Shown piece by piece: positions 32,117 to 40,556 of a stretch of 64,000 nucleotides of DNA. The DNA is taken from positions 6,137,501-6,201,500 of the forward strand of contig NZ_CP059997.1 in the NCBI RefSeq assembly GCF_018736145.1, written 5' to 3'. The notes under the pieces are model-generated. The model was given only the letters and a program-made list of their open reading frames with translations, was not told the DNA's origin and did not search any database. Made by a program: the position numbers and the translations under genes. The first letter of the stretch is position 1. Every line of letters starts with the position of its first letter. The stretch is from Amycolatopsis sp. CA-230715 (lineage in GTDB: Bacteria > Actinomycetota > Actinomycetes > Mycobacteriales > Pseudonocardiaceae).

Positions 32117-32143
32117 GACAGGGCGGGCACGCGAAAGGTTGGG
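32117..32143 (-). promoter_or_regulatory. ECF sigma promoter element, copy 4
   Basis: On the minus strand CCCAACCTTT begins at 32143; 18 nt separate CCCAAC from GTC (32119-32117). It is 35 bp upstream of the lipoprotein start and would drive the operon that includes the PrsW-type gene. Confidence 0.8.
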
Positions 32144-32166
32144 CACGGGAACGGAGAACGGCGTTT

Positions 32167-33618
32167 TCACCCGATGGGGGCCGGGCAGCTCAGGTCGGCC
32201 GCCGGGAGCTTTCCGGTGGCGAGGTACGCGGCGGCGGGGGCGTCGACGCACGGGTTCCCGCGCAGGAACGTCACCGCCGGGTTCAAGCCGCCCTGCTCGG
32301 TGACCAGCCGGGAACCGGGCAAGGTCGCGTGGAGCCGCTGGGCGTCGCGATAGGCGAGTGCGATGTCGTCGGTGGCGTGCACGATCAACGCGGGTGGCAG
32401 GCCCGCACCGGTGATCGGCACCGGAGTGCGGGGCGCCCGCGGCCAGAACGCGCACGGCGAGAGGTACCAGGTGTTGTTCCAGGTCGCGAACGGGGCGGTG
32501 GCGTGCAGCTTCGTGGCGTCGTCGTGCCACTGGCGCCAATCGCGCGGCCACGCGGTGTCGGCGCACTGCACGGCGGTGAACACCGCGTAGTCGTTGTCGC
32601 CGTGATGTGCCGCGATGGCCTGGTACGCGGTCACGACGGCCTTTTCGTCGCCGTGGTGAAAGGCCGCGAGGGTGTTCGCGAGGAACGGCCACAACCCGCT
32701 TTCCCAAGCCACGTTGTGGAACGTGGCCTCGAACTCGAACGGGCCGACCACCCCGCCCGCGGGCTTGGCCTTCACCGCGCCGCGCGCGCCGTAGTACGCC
32801 GCGGCCACGGTTTCCGGCGCGGTGCCGAGGTGGTAGACGTCGTCCTTGCCCGCGACCCAGGCGAAGAAGTCCTTCGACCTGGCGTCGAAACCGGGGTCCT
32901 CCTGCTCGATGTAGTGCCGGTACCAGTCGGCGTCCTGGCGCGCGACGCTGTCCAGCACCGCCCGGCGCAGCTTCCCGGGGAACAGGGTGCCGTACACCGA
33001 GCCGACGTAGGTGCCGTAGCCGTAACCGAGGTAGTCGATGGTCGGCTGTCCGAGCGCGCGCCGCACGTCGTCGAGATCGCGCGCGCTGTCCTCGGTGCTC
33101 ATGTGCGGCAGCAACGAGCCGTACTTCGCCGCGCATTTCATCGTGTACGCCAGCGGGCGGGACAGCAGGCGCAGTTCCTCGCCCGCGTTCGACGGCACCG
33201 GATCGGGCCACGGCGGGGCGAAGTAATCCTTGTCGCAGCTCATCGACGGCGTGCTCGCGCCGACTCCGCGCGGGTCGATGCCGATGATGTCGTAGCTCGC
33301 GACGAGGTCCGGCGGCATCGCACCGGCGACGGTGCCCGCCACCGCGCGCCCGGTGATGCCGGGGCCGCCGGGGTTGACCACCAGCACGCCCTTCGGCGCG
33401 GCGGCCTTCTTGCGGCTCAGCGCCAGTGTCACGGTCGGGCCGTGCGGTCGCGCGTGATCCAGTGGCACGGCCAGGGTGGCGCAGTCCAGGCCGAGCTTGG
33501 CCAGGTCCGCCTCCGCGCACGGCGCCCACGGCAGGCCGGGTTGCGCGGCGGCGGGCATGGCGGGCACGAGGCCGGTCACGAGGACGGCCGCCGCGACGGC
33601 GGCCCTCAGCTTCTTCAT
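32167..33618 (-). CDS. Secreted alpha/beta-hydrolase-fold protein (TAP family) without catalytic Ser
   Basis: This 483-residue protein has a signal peptide (AAVAAAVLVTGLVPAMPAAA) and the fold of actinobacterial tripeptidyl-aminopeptidase/SlpD-type hydrolases: NPGGPGITG (oxyanion loop), IIGIDPRGVGAS, and the C-terminal VDAPAAAYLATGKLP. The nucleophile elbow should read GxSxG but is G-Y-G200-Y-G; the codon is GGC (33019-33021). The acid is visible in VHATDDIAL. The usual histidine segment (GGGNHG-like) reads GGLNPAV, without His. It is probably a pseudohydrolase, perhaps a binding protein. Its start overlaps the antiporter stop (ATGA), making it the third gene of the halogenase operon. Confidence 0.85.
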   Translation of the reverse strand: MKKLRAAVAAAVLVTGLVPAMPAAAQPGLPWAPCAEADLAKLGLDCATLAVPLDHARPHGPTVTLALSRKKAAAPKGVLVVNPGGPGITGRAVAGTVAGAMPPDLVASYDIIGIDPRGVGASTPSMSCDKDYFAPPWPDPVPSNAGEELRLLSRPLAYTMKCAAKYGSLLPHMSTEDSARDLDDVRRALGQPTIDYLGYGYGTYVGSVYGTLFPGKLRRAVLDSVARQDADWYRHYIEQEDPGFDARSKDFFAWVAGKDDVYHLGTAPETVAAAYYGARGAVKAKPAGGVVGPFEFEATFHNVAWESGLWPFLANTLAAFHHGDEKAVVTAYQAIAAHHGDNDYAVFTAVQCADTAWPRDWRQWHDDATKLHATAPFATWNNTWYLSPCAFWPRAPRTPVPITGAGLPPALIVHATDDIALAYRDAQRLHATLPGSRLVTEQGGLNPAVTFLRGNPCVDAPAAAYLATGKLPAADLSCPAPIG

Positions 33619-34940
33619 GCGTGTTCCTCCACAGTGGACGGTCGATCGACTGCGCTCGCGGTGGATCGGCGGATGGTCGACCGGAGCACCACCGGGGCCA
33701 TCAGGGAGGTCGCGATCGCCAGCAGCAGCACGGTCGCGTACATGCCGGGGGTGAGCAGCCCGAGGCCGCGCCCGACCGAGGCGACCACGACCCCGACCAC
33801 GCCCCGCGCGTTGAGGCCCGCGCCGACCGACAGCGCGTCCCAGTGCGCCAGCCCGCCGATCCGGCCGCCCGCGTACCCGCCGCCGAACTTCGTCGCCGCG
33901 GCGACCAGCAGCACCACGGCGGCCATCGCCAGCGTCGCGGCGTCGGCGAGGTTCGTGAGGTCGACCCGGAGGCCGACGGTGGCCAGGAACAGCGGGGCGA
34001 GCACGGACATCACCATGATCCGCAGCGGTTCGAGGCGCGCCCGGTCGAGCCCGGGGCAGCTGCCCACCACGACCCCGGCGACGAACGCGCCGAACACCGC
34101 CTCCAGCTTGAGCGCCTGGCTCGCCGCCGCGCCGAGCGAAACCACGGCGACCACGGTGACGATCAGCGGGCCGGGACCGCTCGACCGGCTCGCCCTGGTC
34201 AGCGCCAGCCGCACCAGCGGGCGGACGACCAGTCCCGCGGCGAGCAGGAACCCGAGCAGCACGCTGATCGACATCAGCACCGAACCGGGGTGCACACCGG
34301 CCACCGCCATCGCCGAGACGATCGAGAGCAGCAGCCAGCCGATCGCGTCGTCGAACACGCCCGCGGTGAGGATCAGCTTGCCCACCCTGGTTTCCAGCAG
34401 GTTCATGTCGGCGAGGGTCTTGGCGATCACCGGGATCGCGGTGACGCCCATCGCGACGCCGAGGAACAGGGCGAACACGGTGCGGTCCACGCCGCCGGGG
34501 AGGAACCGGTCGGGCATCAGGTAGCCGGCGAGCACGCCGCCGCCGATCGGGAGCAGCACCCCGCACACCGCGACCGACGACGCGGGTTTCACCTGGTCCC
34601 TGAGCTGACCCAGTTCGAGGGTCAGTCCGGTCAACCCGACCAGGAGCACCACGCCGACCTGGCCGACGGAGTCCAGCAGGTGTGCCTGCTGGGCGTCCGG
34701 CGGGAACAGCCACGAGGTGACCGAGGGGATCGCCGCGCCGAGCAGGGACGGGCCGAGCAGCACACCGGCGGCCAGCTCGCCGACCAGTGGTGGCAGCGAA
34801 AACCGGACCGCGAGCCTGCCGAACAGGAGCGCGAGCGTGAGCAGCACGCCGACCTGCAGCAGGAACAGCCACAGCGAATCGGCCGCGATCGGGGGCGGCG
34901 GCTGCGCCACCGAGGCCGACACCGCCGTCGCGGCGATCAC
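33615..34940 (-). CDS. CPA2-type cation/proton antiporter
   Basis: This 441-residue membrane protein has about 12 helices and the Na+/H+ exchanger (KefB/CPA2) fold: LPPLVGELAAGVLLGPSLLG near the start, the FDDAIGWLLL helix carrying the adjacent aspartates used for ion exchange, and KLEAVFGAFVAGVVVGSCPGL later. There is no C-terminal RCK domain. It is translationally coupled to the halogenase upstream and to the hydrolase-like gene downstream. In biosynthetic clusters such antiporters are often assigned to export or self-protection, though ion homeostasis is the only proven family role. Confidence 0.88.
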   Translation of the reverse strand: MIAATAVSASVAQPPPPIAADSLWLFLLQVGVLLTLALLFGRLAVRFSLPPLVGELAAGVLLGPSLLGAAIPSVTSWLFPPDAQQAHLLDSVGQVGVVLLVGLTGLTLELGQLRDQVKPASSVAVCGVLLPIGGGVLAGYLMPDRFLPGGVDRTVFALFLGVAMGVTAIPVIAKTLADMNLLETRVGKLILTAGVFDDAIGWLLLSIVSAMAVAGVHPGSVLMSISVLLGFLLAAGLVVRPLVRLALTRASRSSGPGPLIVTVVAVVSLGAAASQALKLEAVFGAFVAGVVVGSCPGLDRARLEPLRIMVMSVLAPLFLATVGLRVDLTNLADAATLAMAAVVLLVAAATKFGGGYAGGRIGGLAHWDALSVGAGLNARGVVGVVVASVGRGLGLLTPGMYATVLLLAIATSLMAPVVLRSTIRRSTASAVDRPSTVEEHA

Positions 34941-36193
34941 GGTTCGACGGTCCCGGTGAGCGCGGGCTCCTCTTCCGCGCCGGGGATGCGGAACAGCTCC
35001 GACATCGCGAGCCTGCCGGAGATCACCGCGACGAACGCTTCGCGCGCGTTGGGGTACCGCTCGTTGAAATCGGCCATCGACCGCGCCTGCTCGAAGTAGT
35101 CTTCGCGATCACGCGTCGGGTCGTAGAAGAACCGCACGTAGTCCAGGAAGCTCGACACCATGTTGTGCACGCCCGCGGCGTAGGCGGCCAGCGCGCGATC
35201 GGCGAGATCGGGCCTGCGCAACACCGTGTCGACGGCCTTGGCCGCCGCGTCGGCACCGAGCACGGCCAGGCACACCCCGCCGGAGAACAACGGGTCGATG
35301 AACCCGCTCGCGTCCCCTGTGGACAGCCAGCCCGGCCCGGTGACCGCGGCCGAGCGGTAGGACCAGTCGCGTGTGGACCGGAACTCGGCGACCCGCTTCG
35401 CGCCGAGCAGAAGGCGTTTCAGCTGCTTGCTTTCCGCGACACCGGCTTCGTAGAGCTCGTCGATCGACGGACCGCCGGAAACCAGGCTCGCGGTCGGGGT
35501 CACGTAACCGACGCTGAGCCGCCGGGTTTCGGTTTCCACCGGGATCGCCCAGAACCAGCCGTGCGACACCCGCTCCACCAGGATGTTGCCGAGCTGGCCG
35601 TCGGGCAGGTCCGCGGTGTCCTCGAAGTAGGTCCAGTAGGCGAGGTTGCGCAGGTCTTCGGCCCACTCGATGGTGGTCAGCTTCCTGGACAGCACCCTCG
35701 ACTGCCCGGACGCGTCGACCACGAGCGGGGCGCGCGCTTCGGTGGTCTCGCCGCCCGCTTCGTAGCGGACACCGGTCACCCTGCCGTTTTCGAGAAGCGG
35801 TTCTTTGACGGTCGCCTCTTCGACCACGGTCACGCCGAGTTCGCGCGCGTGGTCGAGCAGGATCTCGTCGAATTCGGCCCGGCGCACGTGGAACGAGTAG
35901 TCGTACGGGCCGTCGATCTCGGCGAAGTTGACGTTCCACAGATCGCGGTTCTTGCCCCACACGATGCTGAGCCCGTTCTTGCGCGGGAAACCGACCCGTT
36001 CCAGGCGTTCGGTGACGCCGAGCTCGTCGAACACCGAGAGCATCCCGGTGATCAGCGACTCGCCGATGTGGTACCGGGGGAAGAGTTCGCGCTCGAGGAC
36101 CAGCACCCGGTGCCCGCGCTGGGCGAGCAACCCGGCGGTGGTGGCACCGGCCGGTCCGCCGCCCACGACCACTACGTCGAATTCCACAGCCAT
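34937..36193 (-). CDS. FAD-dependent halogenase, second of two
   Basis: This 418-residue flavoprotein has the FAD motif VVVVGGGPAGATTA, a halogenase GWxWxIP motif (HGWFWAIP), the halogenase-type FxxPxxSxG (FIDPLFSGG) and a lysine at the position of the catalytic Lys (FPRKNG). It is less like PltA than the protein at 37954; the segment IVWGKNRDLWNVNF is typical of halogenases that act on carrier-bound aromatic or polyketide substrates. ATG 36193 has GAAGG 8 nt upstream and puts the FAD motif at the usual place; ATG 36229 would add 12 residues. It heads the leftward operon with the antiporter and pseudohydrolase. Substrate unknown; reduced flavin must come from elsewhere. Confidence 0.85.
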   Translation of the reverse strand: MAVEFDVVVVGGGPAGATTAGLLAQRGHRVLVLERELFPRYHIGESLITGMLSVFDELGVTERLERVGFPRKNGLSIVWGKNRDLWNVNFAEIDGPYDYSFHVRRAEFDEILLDHARELGVTVVEEATVKEPLLENGRVTGVRYEAGGETTEARAPLVVDASGQSRVLSRKLTTIEWAEDLRNLAYWTYFEDTADLPDGQLGNILVERVSHGWFWAIPVETETRRLSVGYVTPTASLVSGGPSIDELYEAGVAESKQLKRLLLGAKRVAEFRSTRDWSYRSAAVTGPGWLSTGDASGFIDPLFSGGVCLAVLGADAAAKAVDTVLRRPDLADRALAAYAAGVHNMVSSFLDYVRFFYDPTRDREDYFEQARSMADFNERYPNAREAFVAVISGRLAMSELFRIPGAEEEPALTGTVEP

Positions 36194-36363
36194 CCCCAAG
36201 CCCTTCTGCGTGGCGTACGGTTGCTTCACCGTGCTACTGGCGATCCTGATCGGTGCCAGGGGAGTGAGAAATCCCCAACCGGGCCACCTGAGCTGTACGG
36301 CTGGGGTAGCCGGTGGGCTAGGGCCGTGGCGGCACGGCGATCGACCACGGGAGGATTCCGCCC

Positions 36364-36930
36364 ATGTCGCATCTCTACCAGGAGCCGAACGCCTACCGGC
36401 GGCGCCTGACCATCCCGTTCAGCGGGCTGCACACCAGGGCGGCCGCGCACGCGCGCTCGGCGGCGCCGGAATCCGGTGCGGTGCTGGACATCGGCTGCGG
36501 GCCGGGCACGCTCGCGCTGCGGATCGCGCGGTCGCGCCCGGATCTGCGGGTGTCCGGAGTGGACCCGTCGGCCGCGATGGTGGACTACGCCGCGAAAGCG
36601 GCGAGCAGGCGCGGTTTCGCGGGCAGGGTGGACTTCGCGGTGGGGCAGGCCGCCAGGATGCCGTTCGAGCCGGGCTCGTTCGACGTGGTGGTGTCCACGA
36701 TGAGCTTCCATCACTGGGCCGCGTTGCCGGACGTGGTGCGCGAGCTGCGGCGGGTGGTCCGGCCGGGCGGCCGGATCTTCGTCTACGACATGCGTGCCGC
36801 CTACTACGACGGGCTGCGTTCGGCGGTCGAAGCGGTCGCTCCTGAATGGACGTTCCGGCGGAAGTTCCTGTGGCTGCGGGTTTTCCCGTCGCTGATGTTC
36901 GGCTGCGCGGAGATCAGCGTTCCGTCGTGA
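36364..36930 (+). CDS. Class I SAM methyltransferase
   Basis: This 188-residue methyltransferase has the SAM-binding motif I VLDIGCGPGTLALRIA, the acidic residue after strand 2 (VSGVDPSAAMV) and motif post-I/II (FDVVVSTMSFHHW). It matches the UbiE/methyltransferase type-11 family. It is short at the C-terminus and ends within the convergent KAS III-like gene (17-bp overlap). ATG 36364 follows GGGAGG. It is divergent from the halogenase. The substrate may be the cluster product, but there is no direct evidence. Confidence 0.85.
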   Translation: MSHLYQEPNAYRRRLTIPFSGLHTRAAAHARSAAPESGAVLDIGCGPGTLALRIARSRPDLRVSGVDPSAAMVDYAAKAASRRGFAGRVDFAVGQAARMPFEPGSFDVVVSTMSFHHWAALPDVVRELRRVVRPGGRIFVYDMRAAYYDGLRSAVEAVAPEWTFRRKFLWLRVFPSLMFGCAEISVPS

Positions 36931-37945
36931 CGGTCAGCACGGCGCTCGCGGCGTTGTAGCCCTGCGTGCCGCCGACCATCAGCACCCGGTCGCCCGCCGA
37001 GAGCTGGCCCGTGGCGAGCAGGTGGTGCAGCGACACGACCTGGTCGCACGCGCCGAGGTGCCCGACCGTGCGGCCGAAGTCCCAAGTGGACTTCGCCATC
37101 GGCAGGCCGAGCGGCTGCATGATGCCGAGGTCGACGAACGGCGCGCCCGCGTTGACGAACACCACCCTGGCCAGCTCGCCCGCGTCCACTTCGGCCTCGG
37201 CCATCGCTTGCCGCGCCGCGGAAAAGTACATCGCGGTGAACATCCGCCGCAGTTCGAACGGGTCGTAGCCCGCCGCGGCCACGAATTCGCCGGACCGGGT
37301 CACGACGTCGATCGGCCCGTCGCGGACGGCGGTCTCCTCCGACGGCGGCGCGGCACCGCGGTGCAGGCCCTCCAGTTCGGGGAACGTGGTGGAGCAGACG
37401 GCGTCCACCCTGGCGATCCCGTGTTCGCGTCCCAGCAGCACCGCGCACCCGGCGTCGCCGACGTGCATCCCGAAACCCGCGCTGCGCCACCGGTCCATGA
37501 GCGGGCTTTCGCCCCGCAGCGCGGTGGTGAGCAGCGCGGTGGCGGCGTGCTCGGACAGCGCCAGCCATCCCGCGGCCAGCTCCATCGCGGCGAACATCCC
37601 GTTGCAGCCCTGCCGGACTTCGTGGCAGGGCCCCGGATCGCAGCCCAGTTCGCGGAGCACGTACCCGGCGGGCGACCACCCGTCGGGTCCTTCCGGGAGC
37701 ATCGTCGCGTGCACCAGCAGGTCGAGATCTCCTGGTTTCACATCGGCGTCGGACAACGCTTCGCGGCCAGCCGCGACGGCCATGTCGACACCGCTCGTGC
37801 CGTCGCCTGCGGCGACGCTGAGCAGACCGCTGTGCGCGATCTGCTCAGCGCCGCAGTACCCGGCCGCGACCGCTTCGTCCGCGGTGATCCGGCCCTCGGG
37901 CAGGTGCACGCCGATCCCGCGGAGGAAGAGCCCGTGCGGTTTCAT
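36914..37945 (-). CDS. KAS III-like acyltransferase/ketosynthase
   Basis: This 343-residue thiolase-fold protein is of the KAS III family. The active-site cysteine is in VRQGCNGMFAAMEL, histidine in GRTVGHLGACDQV and the Asn equivalent in GGTQGYNAA. In aminocoumarin clusters, KAS III-like enzymes move a pyrrole-2-carboxyl group between carrier proteins; in others they condense it with malonyl-ACP. Here the gene directly follows the PltA-like halogenase (8-bp gap), so its likely substrate is chlorinated pyrrolyl-S-PCP made by the enzymes encoded at 37954-42333. Cytosolic. Confidence 0.85.
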   Translation of the reverse strand: MKPHGLFLRGIGVHLPEGRITADEAVAAGYCGAEQIAHSGLLSVAAGDGTSGVDMAVAAGREALSDADVKPGDLDLLVHATMLPEGPDGWSPAGYVLRELGCDPGPCHEVRQGCNGMFAAMELAAGWLALSEHAATALLTTALRGESPLMDRWRSAGFGMHVGDAGCAVLLGREHGIARVDAVCSTTFPELEGLHRGAAPPSEETAVRDGPIDVVTRSGEFVAAAGYDPFELRRMFTAMYFSAARQAMAEAEVDAGELARVVFVNAGAPFVDLGIMQPLGLPMAKSTWDFGRTVGHLGACDQVVSLHHLLATGQLSAGDRVLMVGGTQGYNAASAVLTVTTER

Positions 37946-37953
37946 GTCCCGGC

Positions 37954-39294
37954 TCAGGCCTGGCCAGGTCCGGCCCACACGGCGCCGAGGTACGGGTGCC
38001 AGACGTGGTCGGGGTCGTTTTCCACCGCCTTCAGGATTTCGCGCATGTCCTCCAGCGCCTTCGGCGGTTCGCCGTCGTAGACGTCACCCTGCAGCATCCG
38101 CAGCACGTCGATGCGGTAGCGCGGGTCCTTCACGAACGCGGTGAACAGCACGTTGAGCCGGTAGAAGATGGCGATGAACTCGTACCAGTAGCCGACCGCC
38201 TTCTTCAGCTTCGCCTCGTAGGTCGCGAAACTGCTCCTGCCGAAGCCGTGCCCGCCTTCGTGCGCGGCGATGATGTCGCGGGACACGAGCCGCGCGCTGT
38301 TCATCGCGACGCTCACCCCGCTGGAGAAGATCGGGTCCACGAACCGCGCGGCGTCCCCGATCAGCACGAACCGGTCGCCCGCCATTTCCCGCATCCGGTA
38401 GCTGTAATCGCCTTCCGCCTTGAACGGGCGGATCTGGCGCGCCTTCCGCAGCGCCTTGCTCAGCTCCGGGCGGGTGTCCACGAAGTCCCAGAACAGTTCG
38501 TCGGGTGACGCGCTCGCGGAGGTGAAGTTCTTCTTCTGCGTCACCACGCCGAAGCTCGTGACGGTGTCGGTGATCGGGATCTGCCACACCCAGGAGTCCC
38601 GCATCGCCAGCCAGTGCACGTAGATGAAGTCCTCTTCGTGGTCCTCGGTGACGAACGCGGTCCGGTCGAAGTCCTCGAACCACGCGTGCAGCGCGTACTG
38701 GTTGAACACCGGGTCCGGGATCTTCGTCTTCAGCTGCTTGCCGAGCAGGGTCTGCCTGCCGGAGGCGTCCACGACGAGGTTCGCGGTGTAGGTGACGTTC
38801 GCGCCGGCGATCCGGCAGTTCAGCGTGACCACCTGGTCGTCGGAGAAGTCCACGTTCAGCACGCGGGCGCCGCACACGACCTTCGCGCCCTGCGCCTCGG
38901 CGTTCTTCAGCAGGATGAGGTCGAACTTGCCGCGGTCGACGTGGTAGGTGTAGTCGCGGTCGACGCCTTCCTGGTCGCGTTCCACGAACTGCACCACGGC
39001 GGGCAGGTTGTGGCTGAGCCCGGCGAAACCGTTGTTGGGCAGGGACACGGAGTTCGCGGTCGTCCACGCCGCGCCGTACTTCTTCGGGAAGCCCGCGGCG
39101 TCCACCGCGGGCATCGCGCCGCTTTCGACCAGCGGCGGGGTGGCGGCGGGTACCAGTGACTCGCCGACGTGGGGCCGCGGGAAGATTTCGCTTTCGAGCA
39201 GGAGCACGGAAAGGCCGGCCTTGGCGAGGTACGCGGCCGCCGTCGAGCCAGCCGGGCCGCCGCCGATGACCGCCACATCGAAGTCTGCTTGCAT
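37954..39294 (-). CDS. pltA: PltA-like flavin halogenase (pyrrolyl-S-carrier chlorination)
   Basis: This 446-residue protein matches my recollection of PltA, the pyoluteorin halogenase that chlorinates pyrrolyl-2-carboxyl-S-PCP, along almost its full length. Key features are FAD motif VAVIGGGPAGSTAA, HVGESLVPAATPPL, catalytic lysine region FPKKYGAAW (K71/K72), HVDRGKFD, SWVWQIPITDT (halogenase WxWxIP), DAARFVDPIFSSGVSVAM (FxxPxxSxG) and the C-terminal YWYEFIAIFYRLNVLFTAFVKDPRYRIDVLRMLQGDVY. PltA adds chlorine at C5 and C4, so mono- or dichlorination is expected. It is divergent from the prolyl-unit genes, sharing a promoter region with possible SARP repeats. Confidence 0.92.
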   Translation of the reverse strand: MQADFDVAVIGGGPAGSTAAAYLAKAGLSVLLLESEIFPRPHVGESLVPAATPPLVESGAMPAVDAAGFPKKYGAAWTTANSVSLPNNGFAGLSHNLPAVVQFVERDQEGVDRDYTYHVDRGKFDLILLKNAEAQGAKVVCGARVLNVDFSDDQVVTLNCRIAGANVTYTANLVVDASGRQTLLGKQLKTKIPDPVFNQYALHAWFEDFDRTAFVTEDHEEDFIYVHWLAMRDSWVWQIPITDTVTSFGVVTQKKNFTSASASPDELFWDFVDTRPELSKALRKARQIRPFKAEGDYSYRMREMAGDRFVLIGDAARFVDPIFSSGVSVAMNSARLVSRDIIAAHEGGHGFGRSSFATYEAKLKKAVGYWYEFIAIFYRLNVLFTAFVKDPRYRIDVLRMLQGDVYDGEPPKALEDMREILKAVENDPDHVWHPYLGAVWAGPGQA

Positions 39295-39325
39295 GCACTC
39301 CAGTGTTCGGGCGCCACCAAGACCG

Positions 39326-39343
39326 CGCTTACAACTCGCTTAA
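39326..39343. promoter_or_regulatory. SARP-like direct repeats in a divergent promoter
   Basis: The heptads CGCTTAC (39326-39332) and CGCTTAA (39337-39343) are direct repeats with an 11-bp period, the spacing used by SARP activators. They lie in the 119-bp region between the PltA-like halogenase (start 39294) and the prolyl dehydrogenase (start 39414). The cluster encodes a SARP at 42297. Only two heptads are seen, so this is tentative. Confidence 0.45.
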
Positions 39344-39413
39344 CGGCCTGGATGAGGGAATTTAGCGGTTCTTCAGTGCCCTGTTGGCCGCGGCGGATCG
39401 GATGGTCCCCGTT

Positions 39414-40556
39414 ATGGACTTCGACTTGGCTCCCGAGCAGCAGAAGCGTGTCGACGCGCTGCGCACCGCCGTGCGGACCGGTTTGCCCGGCGCGGTGCGG
39501 AGTTCCCCGGACGCGCACTTCTCCAGGACCGAATGGGCCGCCGCGGCGGCACTCGGCCTCACCGGGTTGTGCCTGCCGTCCGCGTTCGGGGGCGGCGGCC
39601 TCGGCGCGCTCGATGTCGCGCTGTGCCTGGAAGCCTTCGGTGACGAGTGCGCCGACACCGGGCTCGTGTTCGGGGTCGCCGCTCATCTGCTCGCCTGCGT
39701 CGTGCCGATCCGGGACTTCGCTTCGGGGAGTCTGCTGGACGAGCTGGCGCCGGGTTTGGCCGACGGTTCGGTGATCGCGGCGAACGCGATGACCGAACCG
39801 GAGGCGGGTTCCGACGTCGGCGCGCTCACCACGACGGCGACCCGTGCCGACGGCGGCTACCGGCTCGACGGCGTGAAGTCCTTCGCCAGCAACGGTCCGC
39901 TCGCCGACGTGTTCGTCACCTACGCGGTCACCGACCCGGATGCGGCCTTCCTCGGCATCAGCGCGTTCGCGGTCCCGCGCGGGGTGCCCGGCCTGAAGAT
40001 CGGCGGGCCGGTGGCCAAAACGGGCCTCTGGGGCTGTCCCGCGGGCAGGGTGGAGTTCGACGGCTGCTTCGTGCCGGAGCGCTATCGGCTCGGCGAAGAG
40101 GGCCAGGGATCGGGGGTCTTCCAGCATTCGATGGGCTGGGAACGGGCCTGCTTGTTCGGGCTCTACCTCGGAGTGCTAGCCAGGCAGCTACGCCAGTGCG
40201 TCGACCACGCGAGGACGCGTCGCCAGTTCGGCAGGCCGATCGGGGAGTTCCAGGCGGTTTCGCACCGGATCGCGGACATGCGGGCCCGGCTCGAAGCCGC
40301 GCGGCTGCTGGTCCACCGGGCCTGCTGGCTGCTGGACGAGAACAGGGAGCACCGCGCCGCCGCGGCCGTGTCGAAGATGACCGTTTCCGAGACCGCGATC
40401 GCGAACAGCCTCGACGCGGTGCGGATCTTCGGCGGCGCCGGGTACCTGGGCGGGGACAGTGCCGGAACCCAGCTCCGGGACTGCGTGCCGACGGCGATCT
40501 TCTCCGGCACGACGGACATGCAGAAGGAAATCCTGACGCGGGAGATGGGCCTGTGA
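39414..40556 (+). CDS. Prolyl-S-PCP dehydrogenase (acyl-CoA dehydrogenase family)
   Basis: This 380-residue flavoprotein has the acyl-CoA dehydrogenase fold: ANAMTEPEAGSDVGALTT and ARTRRQFGRPIGEFQAV are the usual motifs. The normal catalytic YEGT near the C-terminus is FSGTT, with no Glu; instead MGWERACLFG carries a Glu at the isovaleryl-CoA dehydrogenase position. Prolyl-S-PCP oxidases (PltE, RedW type) belong to this group; they oxidise carrier-bound proline by four electrons to pyrrole-2-carboxyl. The next two genes, a proline-type A domain and a PCP, support that role. ATG 39414 matches the family start. The GTGA overlap links it to the A-domain gene. Confidence 0.87.
   Translation: MDFDLAPEQQKRVDALRTAVRTGLPGAVRSSPDAHFSRTEWAAAAALGLTGLCLPSAFGGGGLGALDVALCLEAFGDECADTGLVFGVAAHLLACVVPIRDFASGSLLDELAPGLADGSVIAANAMTEPEAGSDVGALTTTATRADGGYRLDGVKSFASNGPLADVFVTYAVTDPDAAFLGISAFAVPRGVPGLKIGGPVAKTGLWGCPAGRVEFDGCFVPERYRLGEEGQGSGVFQHSMGWERACLFGLYLGVLARQLRQCVDHARTRRQFGRPIGEFQAVSHRIADMRARLEAARLLVHRACWLLDENREHRAAAAVSKMTVSETAIANSLDAVRIFGGAGYLGGDSAGTQLRDCVPTAIFSGTTDMQKEILTREMGL

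Noticed and set aside
3859..33640. A recurring short palindrome of the TCCACTGTGGA type (for example near 3862, 5063, 13248, 21788 and 33630).
   Set aside because: It is short, varies by one or two bases and partly falls in Ser-Thr-Val-Asp codons. Without genome-wide counts it cannot be told from codon bias.
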